DNA of 19,678 bases from the NCBI GenBank assembly GCA_007134805.1, contig SLKB01000096.1, positions 1 through 19,678 on the forward strand, given 5' to 3'. A program made the translations under genes and the position numbers. Of the stretch, positions 1-7,493 are shown piece by piece. The notes beneath the pieces are model-generated. The model made no database searches and was not told where the DNA came from. It worked only from the letters and a program-made list of their open reading frames with translations. Numbering within the stretch: the first letter of the stretch is position 1; every line of letters begins with the position of its first letter. This DNA is from Paracoccaceae bacterium (GTDB taxonomy: Bacteria; Pseudomonadota; Alphaproteobacteria; Rhodobacterales; Rhodobacteraceae).

Positions 1-72
1 ATCGGCACGCTCGCGCACCTGATTTTGAAACCCTGTGGCCAAGTTGTGAACGTGACGTTATGCTCACGCCAT

Positions 73-115
73 GGCAGGCGCAGTGGCGTCCTGCCTGCCC
101 TTGCCAGCGGCAGGC
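73..115. repeat. Three alternating copies of a 7-base stem element
   Basis: GGCAGGC lies at 73-79, its complement GCCTGCC at 93-99, and GGCAGGC again at 109-115. The middle copy can pair with either neighbour, so two mutually exclusive hairpins are possible, and a CCCGGCCGGG palindrome follows at 115-124. The element sits 45 bases before the lipoprotein start at 161, in an otherwise non-coding and slightly more AT-rich leader (1-160) where I see no convincing sigma-70 promoter. It could be an attenuator or the processed end of the upstream gene. GC-rich DNA makes such repeats fairly likely by chance. Confidence 0.35.
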
Positions 116-160
116 CCGGCCGGGTGCGTCACTGGCAGACAACACAAACAGGAGTCTCTC

Positions 161-298
161 ATGTCAAAGACAAGCATCTTCGTTGCCCTGGGCACTGCCT
201 TCGTCCTTGCAGCCTGCGCCCGTCCCGCACCACCGCCCGAGCCTGAGCCCATGCCCGCTCCGGTCATTGTCGAGCAGCCGACCGGCAAGATGCGCTGA
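161..298 (+). CDS. Small lipoprotein (45 aa)
   Basis: This is a tiny predicted lipoprotein. Its hydrophobic signal segment is residues 5-18, it has an LAAC lipobox with the acylated cysteine at residue 19, and the mature part is a short Pro/Glu-rich tail (PAPPPEPEPMPAP). I chose the ATG at 161 because AGGAG at 150-154 lies six bases upstream and because the lipobox is then the usual distance from the N terminus. An upstream in-frame ATG at 71 would add an unlikely 30-residue extension. The gene lies at the left of the propionyl-CoA carboxylase cluster, and pccB is probably beyond the window edge. Such mini-lipoproteins are common hypothetical proteins in Rhodobacterales. The role is unknown, perhaps an outer-membrane or periplasmic anchor. 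Confidence 0.7.
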   Translation: MSKTSIFVALGTAFVLAACARPAPPPEPEPMPAPVIVEQPTGKMR

Positions 299-373
299 GA
301 CGAGGATTCCGGGGCAGGGCTGGGCATCCAGCGCTGTCCCGATGCGCGCCGCCGCGGGCAGAAGGGGGCGCAT

Positions 374-760
374 ATGCTGAAGCACCGCGGCTTTCCCGGG
401 CGTCTGCCCGGCACCGATTTCCAGTTCACCATCCGCCGCGCCAACCCGAAGGGCGTGACACCGCTGCAACCCCGGCAGCGCTACGCGGACCGCCGCGCAG
501 TCGACCGCCGCGCGGACGAGGCCTTTATCGCGGCCCTCTGGGCGCATTTCGGCGCTGAGCCCTTCGTGCGCGGCAATCTCGATGCGGGCCGGCTTTCCTG
601 GCTTCTCGGGCGCGAGGTCGTGCCCGCCGATGAGCGCTTCGATCCCTGCGATTACGACGCGCGCCTGCGCATCGACCTGCGCGCCGCGCGCGCGAGTTTC
701 CCCGAGGTCTTCGCAGACGCCGATGATCCCGAAAATGACCCCGATCGGGGCCGCGCATGA
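374..760 (+). CDS. Hypothetical protein (128 aa)
   Basis: This is a soluble, charged protein with no signal peptide or membrane segment. The N-terminal third is basic (MLKHRGFPGR, then several Arg). The centre has a hydrophobic/aromatic stretch, FIAALWAHFGAEPFVRGNL (about residues 51-69), followed by DAGRLSWLLGREVVPADERF. The C terminus is acidic (ADADDPENDPD). The start at 374 is preceded by GAAGGGGG at 361-368. I do not recognise a named domain. Small proteins of this size between pccB and pccA are typical of Rhodobacterales propionate clusters, so it is probably co-transcribed with pccA. The 127 bases from 761 to 887 hold a short alternating CG run near 834-846 and no gene I can support. 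Confidence 0.65.
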   Translation: MLKHRGFPGRLPGTDFQFTIRRANPKGVTPLQPRQRYADRRAVDRRADEAFIAALWAHFGAEPFVRGNLDAGRLSWLLGREVVPADERFDPCDYDARLRIDLRAARASFPEVFADADDPENDPDRGRA

Positions 761-887
761 CCCGGCCCGTTCCCGCACATCGGCAAGACCCCGCCCGGCC
801 CTTCGCCCGCAGCGCCCGCGCCCGGAACCCGCGGCGCGCGCGCGCGTTCTCAGATCCTGTCACGCTCACACGGGAGATCTCTCACGC

Positions 888-1088
888 ATGTCGAAACCAT
901 TTGTCCTGGGCTGCACCCTTCTCGTTGCTCTGGCCGCCTGCGGGCGCACGGTCGGGGAACAGGCCGTCATCGGCGGCGGCGCCGGCGCGGTCGGCTCGGC
1001 CGTGCTGGGCGGCGATCCGCTGGTCGGCGCGGCGGTCGGCGCGGGCGGCAATGTCGTCTTCTGCCAGGCCTTCCCCGACCGCTGCTGA
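888..1088 (+). CDS. Glycine-zipper lipoprotein (66 aa)
   Basis: This is a predicted lipoprotein. A hydrophobic signal segment (residues 5-17) ends in a lipobox with the sequence ALAAC, placing the acylated Cys at residue 18. A Gly/Ala-rich segment follows (IGGGAGAVGSAVLGG, then VGAAVGAGG, residues 28-54). It resembles the glycine-zipper repeats of the 17-kDa surface antigen/SlyB group, which pack in membranes. The C-terminal region has two more cysteines (FCQAFPDRC). The start at 888 has GGGAG at 872-876, a slightly long 11-base spacing. It lies directly upstream of pccA, separated by two GC-rich hairpins. A link to propionate metabolism is only positional. Confidence 0.7.
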   Translation: MSKPFVLGCTLLVALAACGRTVGEQAVIGGGAGAVGSAVLGGDPLVGAAVGAGGNVVFCQAFPDRC

Positions 1089-1090
1089 TC

Positions 1091-1115
1091 CGCGCCGCCG
1101 GCTACATCCGGCGCG
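1091..1115. other. GC-rich stem-loop after the glycine-zipper lipoprotein
   Basis: CGCGCCG at 1091-1097 pairs with CGGCGCG at 1109-1115 around an 11-base loop. It begins two bases after the lipoprotein stop codon. An overlapping alternative stem (CGCCGG/CCGGCG) is also possible. No T-run follows, so it is not a standard intrinsic terminator. It may protect the 3' end of the short lipoprotein mRNA. Confidence 0.4.
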
Positions 1116-1140
1116 GCCCATCCGCTTTCTGCCCGTTCCC

Positions 1141-1170
1141 GCCGCGCGCGACACGCCTGTCGCGCGCGGC
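1141..1170. terminator. Perfect 13-bp stem-loop upstream of pccA
   Basis: The left arm at 1141-1153 (GCCGCGCGCGACA) is the exact reverse complement of the right arm at 1158-1170, with a four-base CGCC loop. The sequence after it (GTCTTCATGTCTTC) is pyrimidine-rich but has no real T-run. The hairpin sits between the lipoprotein and the pccA ribosome-binding site at 1205. It could be a weak terminator or attenuator, or an mRNA-stabilising hairpin that sets the ratio of the upstream genes to pccA. Confidence 0.5.
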
Positions 1171-1215
1171 GTCTTCATGTCTTCAACCCTCGCCCTTGCC
1201 TTCTGGAGGTAGCGC

Positions 1216-3213
1216 ATGTTTTCCAAGATCCTGATCGCCAATCGTGGAGAGATCGCCTGCCGCGTCATCAAGACCGCGCGCAGGATGGGCATCGCCACGG
1301 TTGCGGTCTATTCCGATGCCGACCGCAATGCGCTGCATGTGCAGATGGCCGATGAAGCCGTCCATATCGGGCCCGCCCCCGCCAACCAGTCCTATATCGT
1401 GATCGACAAGATCCTGGAGGCGATCCGACAGACCGGCGCCGAGGCGGTGCATCCGGGCTACGGCTTCCTGTCCGAGAACATGAAATTCGCCGAGGCGCTC
1501 GATGCGGCCGGCGTTGCCTTCATCGGCCCGCCGACGCGCGCGATCGAGGCGATGGGCGACAAGATCACCTCGAAAAAGCTCGCCGCCGAGGCGAATGTCA
1601 GCACAGTGCCGGGCTATATGGGGCTCATCGCCGATGCCGACGAGGCCGTGAAGATCTCGGCCGAGATCGGCTACCCGGTGATGATCAAGGCCAGCGCGGG
1701 CGGCGGCGGCAAGGGCATGCGCATCGCCTGGAACGATGCCGAGGCGCGCGAGGGCTTCCAGTCCTCGAAGAACGAGGCCGCAAGCAGCTTCGGCGATGAC
1801 CGCATCTTCATCGAGAAATTCGTCACCCAGCCCCGCCATATCGAGATCCAGGTCCTCGCCGACAGCCACGGCAACACCGTCTACCTGCATGAGCGCGAAT
1901 GCTCGATCCAGCGCCGCAACCAGAAAGTGATCGAGGAGGCGCCTTCGCCCTTCCTCGACGCCGCCACCCGCAAGGCCATGGGCGAGCAGGCCTGCGCGCT
2001 CGCGGCCGCGGTGGGCTATACCTCGGCGGGCACGGTCGAGTTCATCGTCGATGCCGAGCGCAATTTCTACTTCCTCGAGATGAACACCCGCCTGCAGGTC
2101 GAACACCCCGTGACCGAACTGATCACCGGCGTCGATCTGGTCGAGCAGATGATCCGCGTCGCCGCCGGAGAGAAACTGCCCTTCACGCAGGATGATCTCA
2201 AGATCAATGGCTGGGCGCTTGAATCGCGGCTGTATGCCGAGGATCCCTATCGCAATTTCCTGCCCTCGATCGGCCGGCTGACGCGCTACCGCCCGCCCGC
2301 CGAAGTGGCCGAGACCGCGCGCGCCGTGCGCAATGACACGGGCGTCTACGAGGGCGGCGAGATCTCGATGTATTACGACCCGATGATCGCGAAACTCTGC
2401 ACCTGGGCGCCCACCCGCGCCGAGGCGCTCGAGGAAATGCGCCTCGCGCTTGACGAGTTCGAGCTTGAAGGGATCGGGCACAACCTGCCGTTCCTCTCGG
2501 CGGTGATGGATCATCCGCGCTTCGCCTCGGGCAATATCACCACCGCCTTCATCGCCGAGGAATACCCCGACGGCTTCGACGGCGTGACCCTGCCCACCGA
2601 CCTTGCCCACAAGGTCGCCGCCGCGGCCTGCGCGATGAACCGCATGGCCGAGATCCGCCGCGCGCGCATCTCGGGGCGGATGGACAACCATGAACGCGTC
2701 GTCGGCACCGAATGGGTCATCAACCTGCAGGATGAAAGCCTGCCCGCCAGCATCGCCGCCGACCGCGAGGGCGCGACCGTCAGCCTCGCCGGGCAGGAGT
2801 TCCGCATCACCTCCGACTGGCGCCCCGGCGCGCCGCTCGCGCGGCTCATGGTCAATGGCAGCCCGCTGGTGATGAAGGTCACGCGCATCCCGGGCGGCTA
2901 CCGGGTGCGGCTGCGCGGCGCGGACATGAAGGTGCATGTGCTCGCACCCCGGCAGGCCGAACTCGCCACGCTGATGCCCGAGAAACAGGCGGCCGACACG
3001 TCGAAACTGCTGTTGTGCCCGATGCCCGGCATGGTCGTCGCGATCTCGGTCGAGGAAGGGCAGGAGATCCATGAGGGCCAGCCGCTCGCCACGGTCGAGG
3101 CAATGAAGATGGAAAACATCCTGCGCGCCGAGCGCAAGGGCGTGGTCGCGAAGATCAACGCCACTGCCGGCACCTCGCTCTCGGTGGATGACGTGATCAT
3201 GGAGTTCGAATGA
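1216..3213 (+). CDS. pccA: Propionyl-CoA carboxylase alpha subunit (biotin carboxylase/BCCP)
   Basis: PccA carries out the ATP-dependent carboxylation of biotin. The beta subunit (PccB) then transfers CO2 to propionyl-CoA to give (S)-methylmalonyl-CoA in the cytosol. The 665-residue length fits the family. Visible domains are the biotin carboxylase N-domain (KILIANRGEIACR, residues 4-16), the ATP-grasp glycine loop AGGGGKGMR (161-169), the catalytic segment ECSIQRRNQKVIEEAP (228-243) and EMNTRLQVEHP (288-298), a middle BT-type linker, and a C-terminal biotinyl domain. The biotinylated lysine is K631 in EAMKM, with 34 residues following it, as expected. The start has GGAGG at 1205-1209. The stop overlaps the next ATG (ATGA at 3210-3213), so the two are translationally coupled. 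I see no pair of TTTGCAAA-type PccR boxes here, and such sites would be expected before pccB, outside the window. The EAMKM/propionate context makes acetyl- or methylcrotonyl-CoA carboxylase less likely. Confidence 0.95.
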   Translation: MFSKILIANRGEIACRVIKTARRMGIATVAVYSDADRNALHVQMADEAVHIGPAPANQSYIVIDKILEAIRQTGAEAVHPGYGFLSENMKFAEALDAAGVAFIGPPTRAIEAMGDKITSKKLAAEANVSTVPGYMGLIADADEAVKISAEIGYPVMIKASAGGGGKGMRIAWNDAEAREGFQSSKNEAASSFGDDRIFIEKFVTQPRHIEIQVLADSHGNTVYLHERECSIQRRNQKVIEEAPSPFLDAATRKAMGEQACALAAAVGYTSAGTVEFIVDAERNFYFLEMNTRLQVEHPVTELITGVDLVEQMIRVAAGEKLPFTQDDLKINGWALESRLYAEDPYRNFLPSIGRLTRYRPPAEVAETARAVRNDTGVYEGGEISMYYDPMIAKLCTWAPTRAEALEEMRLALDEFELEGIGHNLPFLSAVMDHPRFASGNITTAFIAEEYPDGFDGVTLPTDLAHKVAAAACAMNRMAEIRRARISGRMDNHERVVGTEWVINLQDESLPASIAADREGATVSLAGQEFRITSDWRPGAPLARLMVNGSPLVMKVTRIPGGYRVRLRGADMKVHVLAPRQAELATLMPEKQAADTSKLLLCPMPGMVVAISVEEGQEIHEGQPLATVEAMKMENILRAERKGVVAKINATAGTSLSVDDVIMEFE

Positions 3214-4211
3214 CCGATGCGCCCCTGACGCTCGCCACGGTGGTGCATGGGGCGGAACTGCCCCTGCTCGCCTGGCAGGCGCGCTCGCTCGCGCTGCACG
3301 GGCGCGGTGCGGGGATCGCGCGGATCCTGATCATCCTCAATGATGTCGATGCCGCGCAGCTGCGCGCCCGGCTCGACGCGATCACGCCGCTCTATGGCCC
3401 GCTTGCCGACCGGGTCGAGGTGCTGAGCAGCGCCGCACTGTTCGAGGATGCCCGCGCGCGCGGGCTGCGCCAGCACGGGTTGCGGCTGCTCGCGCGCTAC
3501 CCGGTCCTGCAGGGGTTGCGGCGCTCGGGCTGGCGGGGCAATGACGGCTGGCGGCTGCAGCAGGCCTGCAAGCTGGCCATCGCCGCGCGGATCGACACGC
3601 CCTACACGCTGCTGCTGGATGCCAAGAACATCTTCCTGCGCCCGCTCGAGGCCGGCGATTTCATCAGCCCCGACGGCCGCGCGCGGACCTGGTTTTCCCG
3701 CCATGATCCGCAAAGCGAAGCCTGGATGAAACGCTCGGCCGCAGCACTCGGGCAGCCGCGCCACCCCCTCGCGCCCGAGATCACCACCTATATCACCCCC
3801 TTCACCGCCGAGACGCGGATGCTGCGCGACGTGCTCGCGGCGATCGAGGCGCGGCACGGCCCGGTCGGGCATTTCTTCGCCTTTCGGCTCAACAATGTCA
3901 CCGAATTCATGCTGATCAACGCCTATTGCAACGCAAGGCTCGGCGGCGTGCGACGCGTCTTTGCCGATGGGGGGCTGCGCTCCTACACGATCTGGGGCGA
4001 CCCGGACCTGATGATGCGGATCCTGCGCGAGGCGCAGGAGGTGTCGGCCAAATGCATCGGCCTGCACCGCCGCGCGCTGCCGCAACTCGACGCCCCCCTG
4101 CGCGCGCTGACCGCAGACCTTCTGATTGCGGGCGGTGTCATCGCCGCGCCCCAGGAGCTCGATCACCTGATCGCCGAGCTTGCCCCCCCTGCACAGGCCG
4201 CAGCCGCATGA
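3210..4211 (+). CDS. DUF6492-like protein (glycosyltransferase-like)
   Basis: This is a 333-residue soluble protein with no signal peptide. The core GWRLQQACKLAIAARIDTPY, then LLLDAKNIFLRPLEAGDF (roughly residues 113-150), resembles the DUF6492 family. Members of that family look like nucleotide-sugar glycosyltransferases, with a hydrophobic strand running into a DxD-type metal motif. Here the usual Asp-Ala-Asp reads Asp-Ala-Lys-Asn, so catalysis of the standard type is uncertain. A second conserved-looking stretch is NNVTEFMLINAYCNA (around 228-242). The gene overlaps the end of pccA by four bases (ATGA), so it is translated with it, yet a sugar transferase has no obvious role in propionate metabolism. 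The family call is from memory of the motif pattern, and the function is not established. Confidence 0.55.
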   Translation: MTDAPLTLATVVHGAELPLLAWQARSLALHGRGAGIARILIILNDVDAAQLRARLDAITPLYGPLADRVEVLSSAALFEDARARGLRQHGLRLLARYPVLQGLRRSGWRGNDGWRLQQACKLAIAARIDTPYTLLLDAKNIFLRPLEAGDFISPDGRARTWFSRHDPQSEAWMKRSAAALGQPRHPLAPEITTYITPFTAETRMLRDVLAAIEARHGPVGHFFAFRLNNVTEFMLINAYCNARLGGVRRVFADGGLRSYTIWGDPDLMMRILREAQEVSAKCIGLHRRALPQLDAPLRALTADLLIAGGVIAAPQELDHLIAELAPPAQAAAA

Positions 4212-4264
4212 GCGCGGCCCTGTGCGACACATGCAGCCCCGCGCTGCCCGGAAAGGATGCCTGA
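4208..4264 (+). CDS. Possible 18-aa coupled mini-ORF
   Basis: An ATG at 4208 overlaps the DUF6492-like stop codon (ATGA, 4208-4211) and opens an 18-residue frame. The frame contains a CDTC (CxxC) motif and ends in TGA three bases before the next gene's ATG at 4268. The arrangement would allow re-initiating ribosomes to travel on to the membrane-protein gene. No homology is claimed, and it may be a chance open frame. Confidence 0.2.
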   Translation: MSAALCDTCSPALPGKDA

Positions 4265-4267
4265 GCC

Positions 4268-4648
4268 ATGCAGCACCGCACGCAACTGCGCCTCTTCATG
4301 GTCTATTTCATCTGCTTCACGGCCGCGCTGGCGCTCGGCTGGCTGATCCTGACGCGCGTGCTCGACGGGGTGCGCGAGGGGTATTTCGTCCTCTTGCTGC
4401 TGCCGCCGCTGGGGGGGATGGCGCTTTTCCACGGGCTCTTCCCGCTGCTCAGCAGGATCCGGCTGGGGCTTGGCTTCGTGGCGACCGGCGGCGGGCTCGT
4501 CTTTGGTCTCGGTGCCGTGCTCGCCACCACGGTCTGGGCGGGGCTTGTCGATCCCGGAACCGCGCTCGTGTTCTGGCTCGCGGGGGTCTTCGGCCCGGGC
4601 TGGTGGCTGATGCTGACCCATGCCGAAAAGATCGGATATTTCAAATGA
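4268..4648 (+). CDS. Small four-helix membrane protein (126 aa)
   Basis: This is a predicted inner-membrane protein with four hydrophobic segments, at about residues 9-28 (FMVYFICFTAALALGWLIL), 39-60 (YFVLLLLPPLGGMALFHGLFP), 66-88 (LGLGFVATGGGLVFGLGAVLA) and 97-115 (TALVFWLAGVFGPGWWLML). It has short charged loops and a cytosolic-looking C terminus, HAEKIGYFK. The start at 4268 has AAGGA at 4253-4257, ten bases upstream. It is the last forward gene before the convergent DUF4174 gene, whose stop codon is only 13 bases away, and I see no terminator in that gap. I do not recognise a named family. Hypothetical membrane proteins at this place in the pcc cluster are seen in related bacteria, but the function is unknown. 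Confidence 0.7.
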   Translation: MQHRTQLRLFMVYFICFTAALALGWLILTRVLDGVREGYFVLLLLPPLGGMALFHGLFPLLSRIRLGLGFVATGGGLVFGLGAVLATTVWAGLVDPGTALVFWLAGVFGPGWWLMLTHAEKIGYFK

Positions 4649-4661
4649 TGGCCGCGCGCGC

Positions 4662-5183
4662 TCAGCGCCCCGCGGGCCGCCGGTCCAGCGCTTCCTGCCG
4701 CCGCGACGGGAACCGGTCGATCACGTTGATCAACTCGCGCCCGGACCGGACAGCGGGCCTGCGCGCCTTGACCTCGCCATCCTTGTCGATGATCGCCATC
4801 ATGAACCCGCGCGGGCGCAGCACCTGGCGCAACGGGCTGCGATCGGCAGGATCGGCGTCAAAGATCACCACCACATCGCGCTCGACGAACTCTTCCGCGC
4901 GGTCCAGCAGCGCTTCCAGCTGGCGGGAGAAATTCGGGTCATCGCGCGTCTCGGCCATCACCACGACGATCCGGTGCGTCCAGATGAAATCGCGCACATC
5001 GATCTCGCGCGCGTCAAGAAACTGCAGCCCGTCTTCCTCGAGCACGGGCTCGGCCGCCTCGGCATCGGCCAGATCCTCGGCCTGCTGCTCGAGCTGCTCG
5101 TCGTCAAGCTGCTCGCTGATTTCGGTGGCCTGCGCGCCCAGGGCCAGGGCAAGCACAAGAACAAGGGGAAGGATAGATTTCAT
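4662..5183 (-). CDS. Secreted DUF4174 domain protein (173 aa)
   Basis: This is a predicted periplasmic protein. Its signal peptide (MKSILPLVLVLALALGAQA) has a likely cleavage after the AQA at residues 17-19. A Gln/Glu/Asp-rich linker (residues 24-52) follows, then a DUF4174-type domain: LDAREIDVRDFIWTHRIVVVMAE (56-78), DDPNFSRQLEALLDRAEEFVERDVVVIFD (81-109) and a C-terminal segment with IDKDGEVKARR and ELINVIDRFPSRRQEAL. DUF4174 proteins have a thioredoxin-like fold outline but no CxxC is present here, so a redox activity is not supported. The ATG at 5183 is preceded by AGGAGG (reverse strand, 5188-5193) four bases away. It is transcribed away from methylmalonyl-CoA mutase, sharing the 96-base divergent region, and converges on the membrane-protein gene. 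Confidence 0.8.
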   Translation of the reverse strand: MKSILPLVLVLALALGAQATEISEQLDDEQLEQQAEDLADAEAAEPVLEEDGLQFLDAREIDVRDFIWTHRIVVVMAETRDDPNFSRQLEALLDRAEEFVERDVVVIFDADPADRSPLRQVLRPRGFMMAIIDKDGEVKARRPAVRSGRELINVIDRFPSRRQEALDRRPAGR

Positions 5184-5279
5184 GACGCCTCCTGCACCAA
5201 CCAGATATAGGCGCAAATCCTCGGAAAACACCACAGCCTGCGGGTTTTTTCCCGCAACCGTCGTCAGAAAGGACCAGCC
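5184..5279. promoter_or_regulatory. Divergent DUF4174 / methylmalonyl-CoA mutase control region
   Basis: This 96-base region is clearly more AT-rich than its surroundings and must hold the start signals for both neighbours. It contains a perfect inverted repeat TGCGGG-TTTTTT-CCCGCA at 5239-5256. That repeat could be a repressor operator for the mutase or a short hairpin in its leader. The mutase ribosome-binding site AAAGGA is at 5268-5273. I could not assign reliable -35/-10 boxes. Confidence 0.45.
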
Positions 5280-7430
5280 ATGAGCGACCCGAAAAGCCGC
5301 TGGAGCACGCTTGCCGCGCGCGAGTTGAAATCGCGCCCCCTCGAGAGCCTGACCTGGAACACGCTCGAAGGGATCCCGGTCCAGCCGCTCTATACCGAAG
5401 ACGACATTGCGGGCCTGCCGCATCTGGGCACCATCCCCGGCGAGGCGCCCTTCACCCGCGGCGTGCGCGCGACCATGTATGCCGGCCGCCCCTGGACGAT
5501 CCGGCAATATGCCGGCTTCTCCACGGCCGAGGACTCGAACGCCTTCTACCGGCGCAACCTTGCCGCCGGGCAGCAAGGCGTGTCGGTGGCCTTCGATCTG
5601 GCGACCCATCGCGGCTATGACAGCGACCACCCGCGCGTCACCGGCGATGTCGGCAAGGCGGGCGTCGCCATCGATTCGATCGAGGACATGAAGATCCTCT
5701 TCGATGGCATCCCCCTCGATCAGGTGTCGGTCTCGATGACGATGAACGGCGCGGTGATCCCGATTCTCGCGAACTACATCGTCGCGGGCGAGGAACAGGG
5801 CGTGGACCGCCGCCTGCTCTCGGGCACGATCCAGAACGACATCCTCAAGGAATTCATGGTGCGCAACACCTATATCTACCCGCCCGAAGCCTCGATGCGC
5901 ATCATCGCCGACATCATCGAATACACCACCCTTGAGATGCCGCGCTTCAACTCGATCTCGATCTCGGGCTACCACATGCAGGAAGCCGGCGCCAATCTGG
6001 TGCAGGAGCTGGCCTTCACGCTCGCCGACGGGCGCGAATATGTCCGCGCCGCCATCCACCGCGGCATGGATGTCGACCATTTCGCGGGCAGGCTCTCGTT
6101 CTTCTTCGCCATCGGCATGAATTTCTTCATGGAAATCGCGAAGCTGCGCGCCGCCCGCCTGCTCTGGGCCCGCGTGATGGAAGAATTCAACCCCAAGGAC
6201 CCGAAATCGAGCATGCTGCGCACGCATTGCCAGACCTCGGGCGTGTCCCTGCAGGAACAGGACCCCTATAACAACGTGATCCGCACCGCCTATGAGGCGA
6301 TGAGCGCGGTCCTCGGCGGCACGCAATCGCTGCACACCAACGCGCTCGACGAGGCGATCGCGCTGCCCACCGATTTCTCGGCCCGGATCGCCCGCAACAC
6401 CCAGCTTGTCCTGCAGGAAGAAACCGGTGTCACCAAGGTCGTCGATCCGCTCGCCGGCAGCTACTATATCGAAAAGCTCACCCATGATCTGGCCGAGGCC
6501 GCCTGGGCGCTCATGGAAGAGGTCGAGGAGATGGGCGGCATGACCAAGGCCGTGGCCTCGGGCATGCCCAAGCTGCGCATCGAGGAGACCGCCGCGCGCC
6601 GGCAGGCCCAGATCGACCGCGGCACCGAAGTGATCGTGGGCGTGAACAAGTACCGCAAGGACAAGGAGGACCCGATCGACATTCTCGACATCGACAATGT
6701 CAAGGTCCGCGACAGCCAGATCGCCCGGCTCGCGAAAATACGCGAGACCCGCGATCAGGCCGCCTGCGACGCGGCCCTCGACGAGATGACCCGCCGCGCG
6801 CGTGAGGGCGGCAATCTTCTGGAAGCTGCCGTGGACGCGGCCCGCGCCCGCGCCTCTGTCGGAGAGATCAGCATGGCCATGGAAAAGATTTTCGGGCGCC
6901 ACCGCGCCGAGGTGAAGACACTCGCCGGGGTCTACGGCGCTGCCTATGAGGGCGATGACAGCTTCGCCGCCATCCAGGCCGAGGTCGAGGATTTCGCCGA
7001 GGCCGAGGGCCGCCGCCCGCGCATGCTGGTGGTCAAGATGGGGCAGGACGGCCATGACCGCGGCGCCAAGGTGATCGCCACCGCCTTCGCCGATATCGGC
7101 TTCGATGTCGATGTGGGCCCGCTCTTCCAGACCCCCGAAGAGGCCGCGCAGGACGCCATCGACAATGACGTCCATATCATCGGCATCTCCAGCCAGGCGG
7201 CCGGCCACAAGACGCTTGCCCCGCAACTCGTCAAGGCGCTGCGCGCGGCGGGCGCTGACGATATCCTCGTGATCTGCGGCGGCGTGATCCCCCAGCAGGA
7301 TTACAAGTTCCTCTTTGATGCCGGGGTCAAGGCGATCTTCGGGCCGGGCACCAATATCCCCGAAGCCGCGAAGAAGATCCTCGATCTGGTGCGCGACGCG
7401 CGCGGGCTGGCGAAAACCGACGCAGGCTGA
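5280..7430 (+). CDS. scpA: Methylmalonyl-CoA mutase (B12-dependent)
   Basis: The enzyme interconverts (R)-methylmalonyl-CoA and succinyl-CoA with adenosylcobalamin in the cytosol, finishing the propionyl-CoA route that starts with PccA. The 716 residues match the large-subunit/homomeric form. The N-terminal TIM barrel contains the substrate-binding [13 protein letters not shown] (about 75-87), [18 protein letters not shown], the segment [17 protein letters not shown] and [17 protein letters not shown]. The C-terminal B12 domain carries the DxHxxG cobalt-ligand motif as DGHDRG (590-595), with H592 the cobalt ligand, then GISSQAAGH and [11 protein letters not shown]. The start at 5280 has AAAGGA six bases upstream. 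A fused B12 domain and the absence of a leading small subunit suggest a homodimer. The ethylmalonyl-CoA and isobutyryl-CoA mutases are close relatives; linkage to pccA favours methylmalonyl-CoA. No G-protein chaperone (MeaB) gene is in the window. Confidence 0.95.
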   Translation: MSDPKSRWSTLAARELKSRPLESLTWNTLEGIPVQPLYTEDDIAGLPHLGTIPGEAPFTRGVRATMYAGRPWTIRQYAGFSTAEDSNAFYRRNLAAGQQGVSVAFDLATHRGYDSDHPRVTGDVGKAGVAIDSIEDMKILFDGIPLDQVSVSMTMNGAVIPILANYIVAGEEQGVDRRLLSGTIQNDILKEFMVRNTYIYPPEASMRIIADIIEYTTLEMPRFNSISISGYHMQEAGANLVQELAFTLADGREYVRAAIHRGMDVDHFAGRLSFFFAIGMNFFMEIAKLRAARLLWARVMEEFNPKDPKSSMLRTHCQTSGVSLQEQDPYNNVIRTAYEAMSAVLGGTQSLHTNALDEAIALPTDFSARIARNTQLVLQEETGVTKVVDPLAGSYYIEKLTHDLAEAAWALMEEVEEMGGMTKAVASGMPKLRIEETAARRQAQIDRGTEVIVGVNKYRKDKEDPIDILDIDNVKVRDSQIARLAKIRETRDQAACDAALDEMTRRAREGGNLLEAAVDAARARASVGEISMAMEKIFGRHRAEVKTLAGVYGAAYEGDDSFAAIQAEVEDFAEAEGRRPRMLVVKMGQDGHDRGAKVIATAFADIGFDVDVGPLFQTPEEAAQDAIDNDVHIIGISSQAAGHKTLAPQLVKALRAAGADDILVICGGVIPQQDYKFLFDAGVKAIFGPGTNIPEAAKKILDLVRDARGLAKTDAG

Positions 7431-7442
7431 GGCACGACAAAA

Positions 7443-7473
7443 GGGCCGCGCCGGCACTCTGCCCGCGCGGCCC
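7443..7473. terminator. Bidirectional intrinsic terminator
   Basis: GGGCCGCGC at 7443-7451 pairs perfectly with GCGCGGCCC at 7465-7473. Inside, after a C-C mismatch, GGC/GCC continues the stem around a five-base ACTCT loop. On the left is AAAA (7439-7442), which becomes a T-run for leftward transcripts ending doxX. On the right the sequence is CCTT. The hairpin lies between the convergent mutase and doxX genes and probably terminates both, more convincingly the leftward one. Confidence 0.75.
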
Positions 7474-7493
7474 CTTCTGGGTGGCCTTGGGAC

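Noticed and set aside
1..160. End of pccB at the left edge
   Set aside because: Open frames exist at the edge but none shows carboxyltransferase sequence, and the stretch looks like a non-coding leader. Sequence left of the window is needed.
834..846. Alternating GC run as a Z-DNA or replication element
   Set aside because: At 13 bases it is short and within expectation for DNA of this base composition.
1183..3072. A 629-codon open frame antisense to pccA
   Set aside because: It is the mirror of a strongly supported gene in high-GC DNA, has His/Gly/Asp-rich low-complexity composition and shows no recognisable motif.
5184..7457. A long reverse-strand open frame covering methylmalonyl-CoA mutase that runs into the DUF4174 gene
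   Set aside because: Only the last 173 codons (4662-5183) have a signal peptide, a Shine-Dalgarno and a domain. The rest is an antisense shadow of the mutase.
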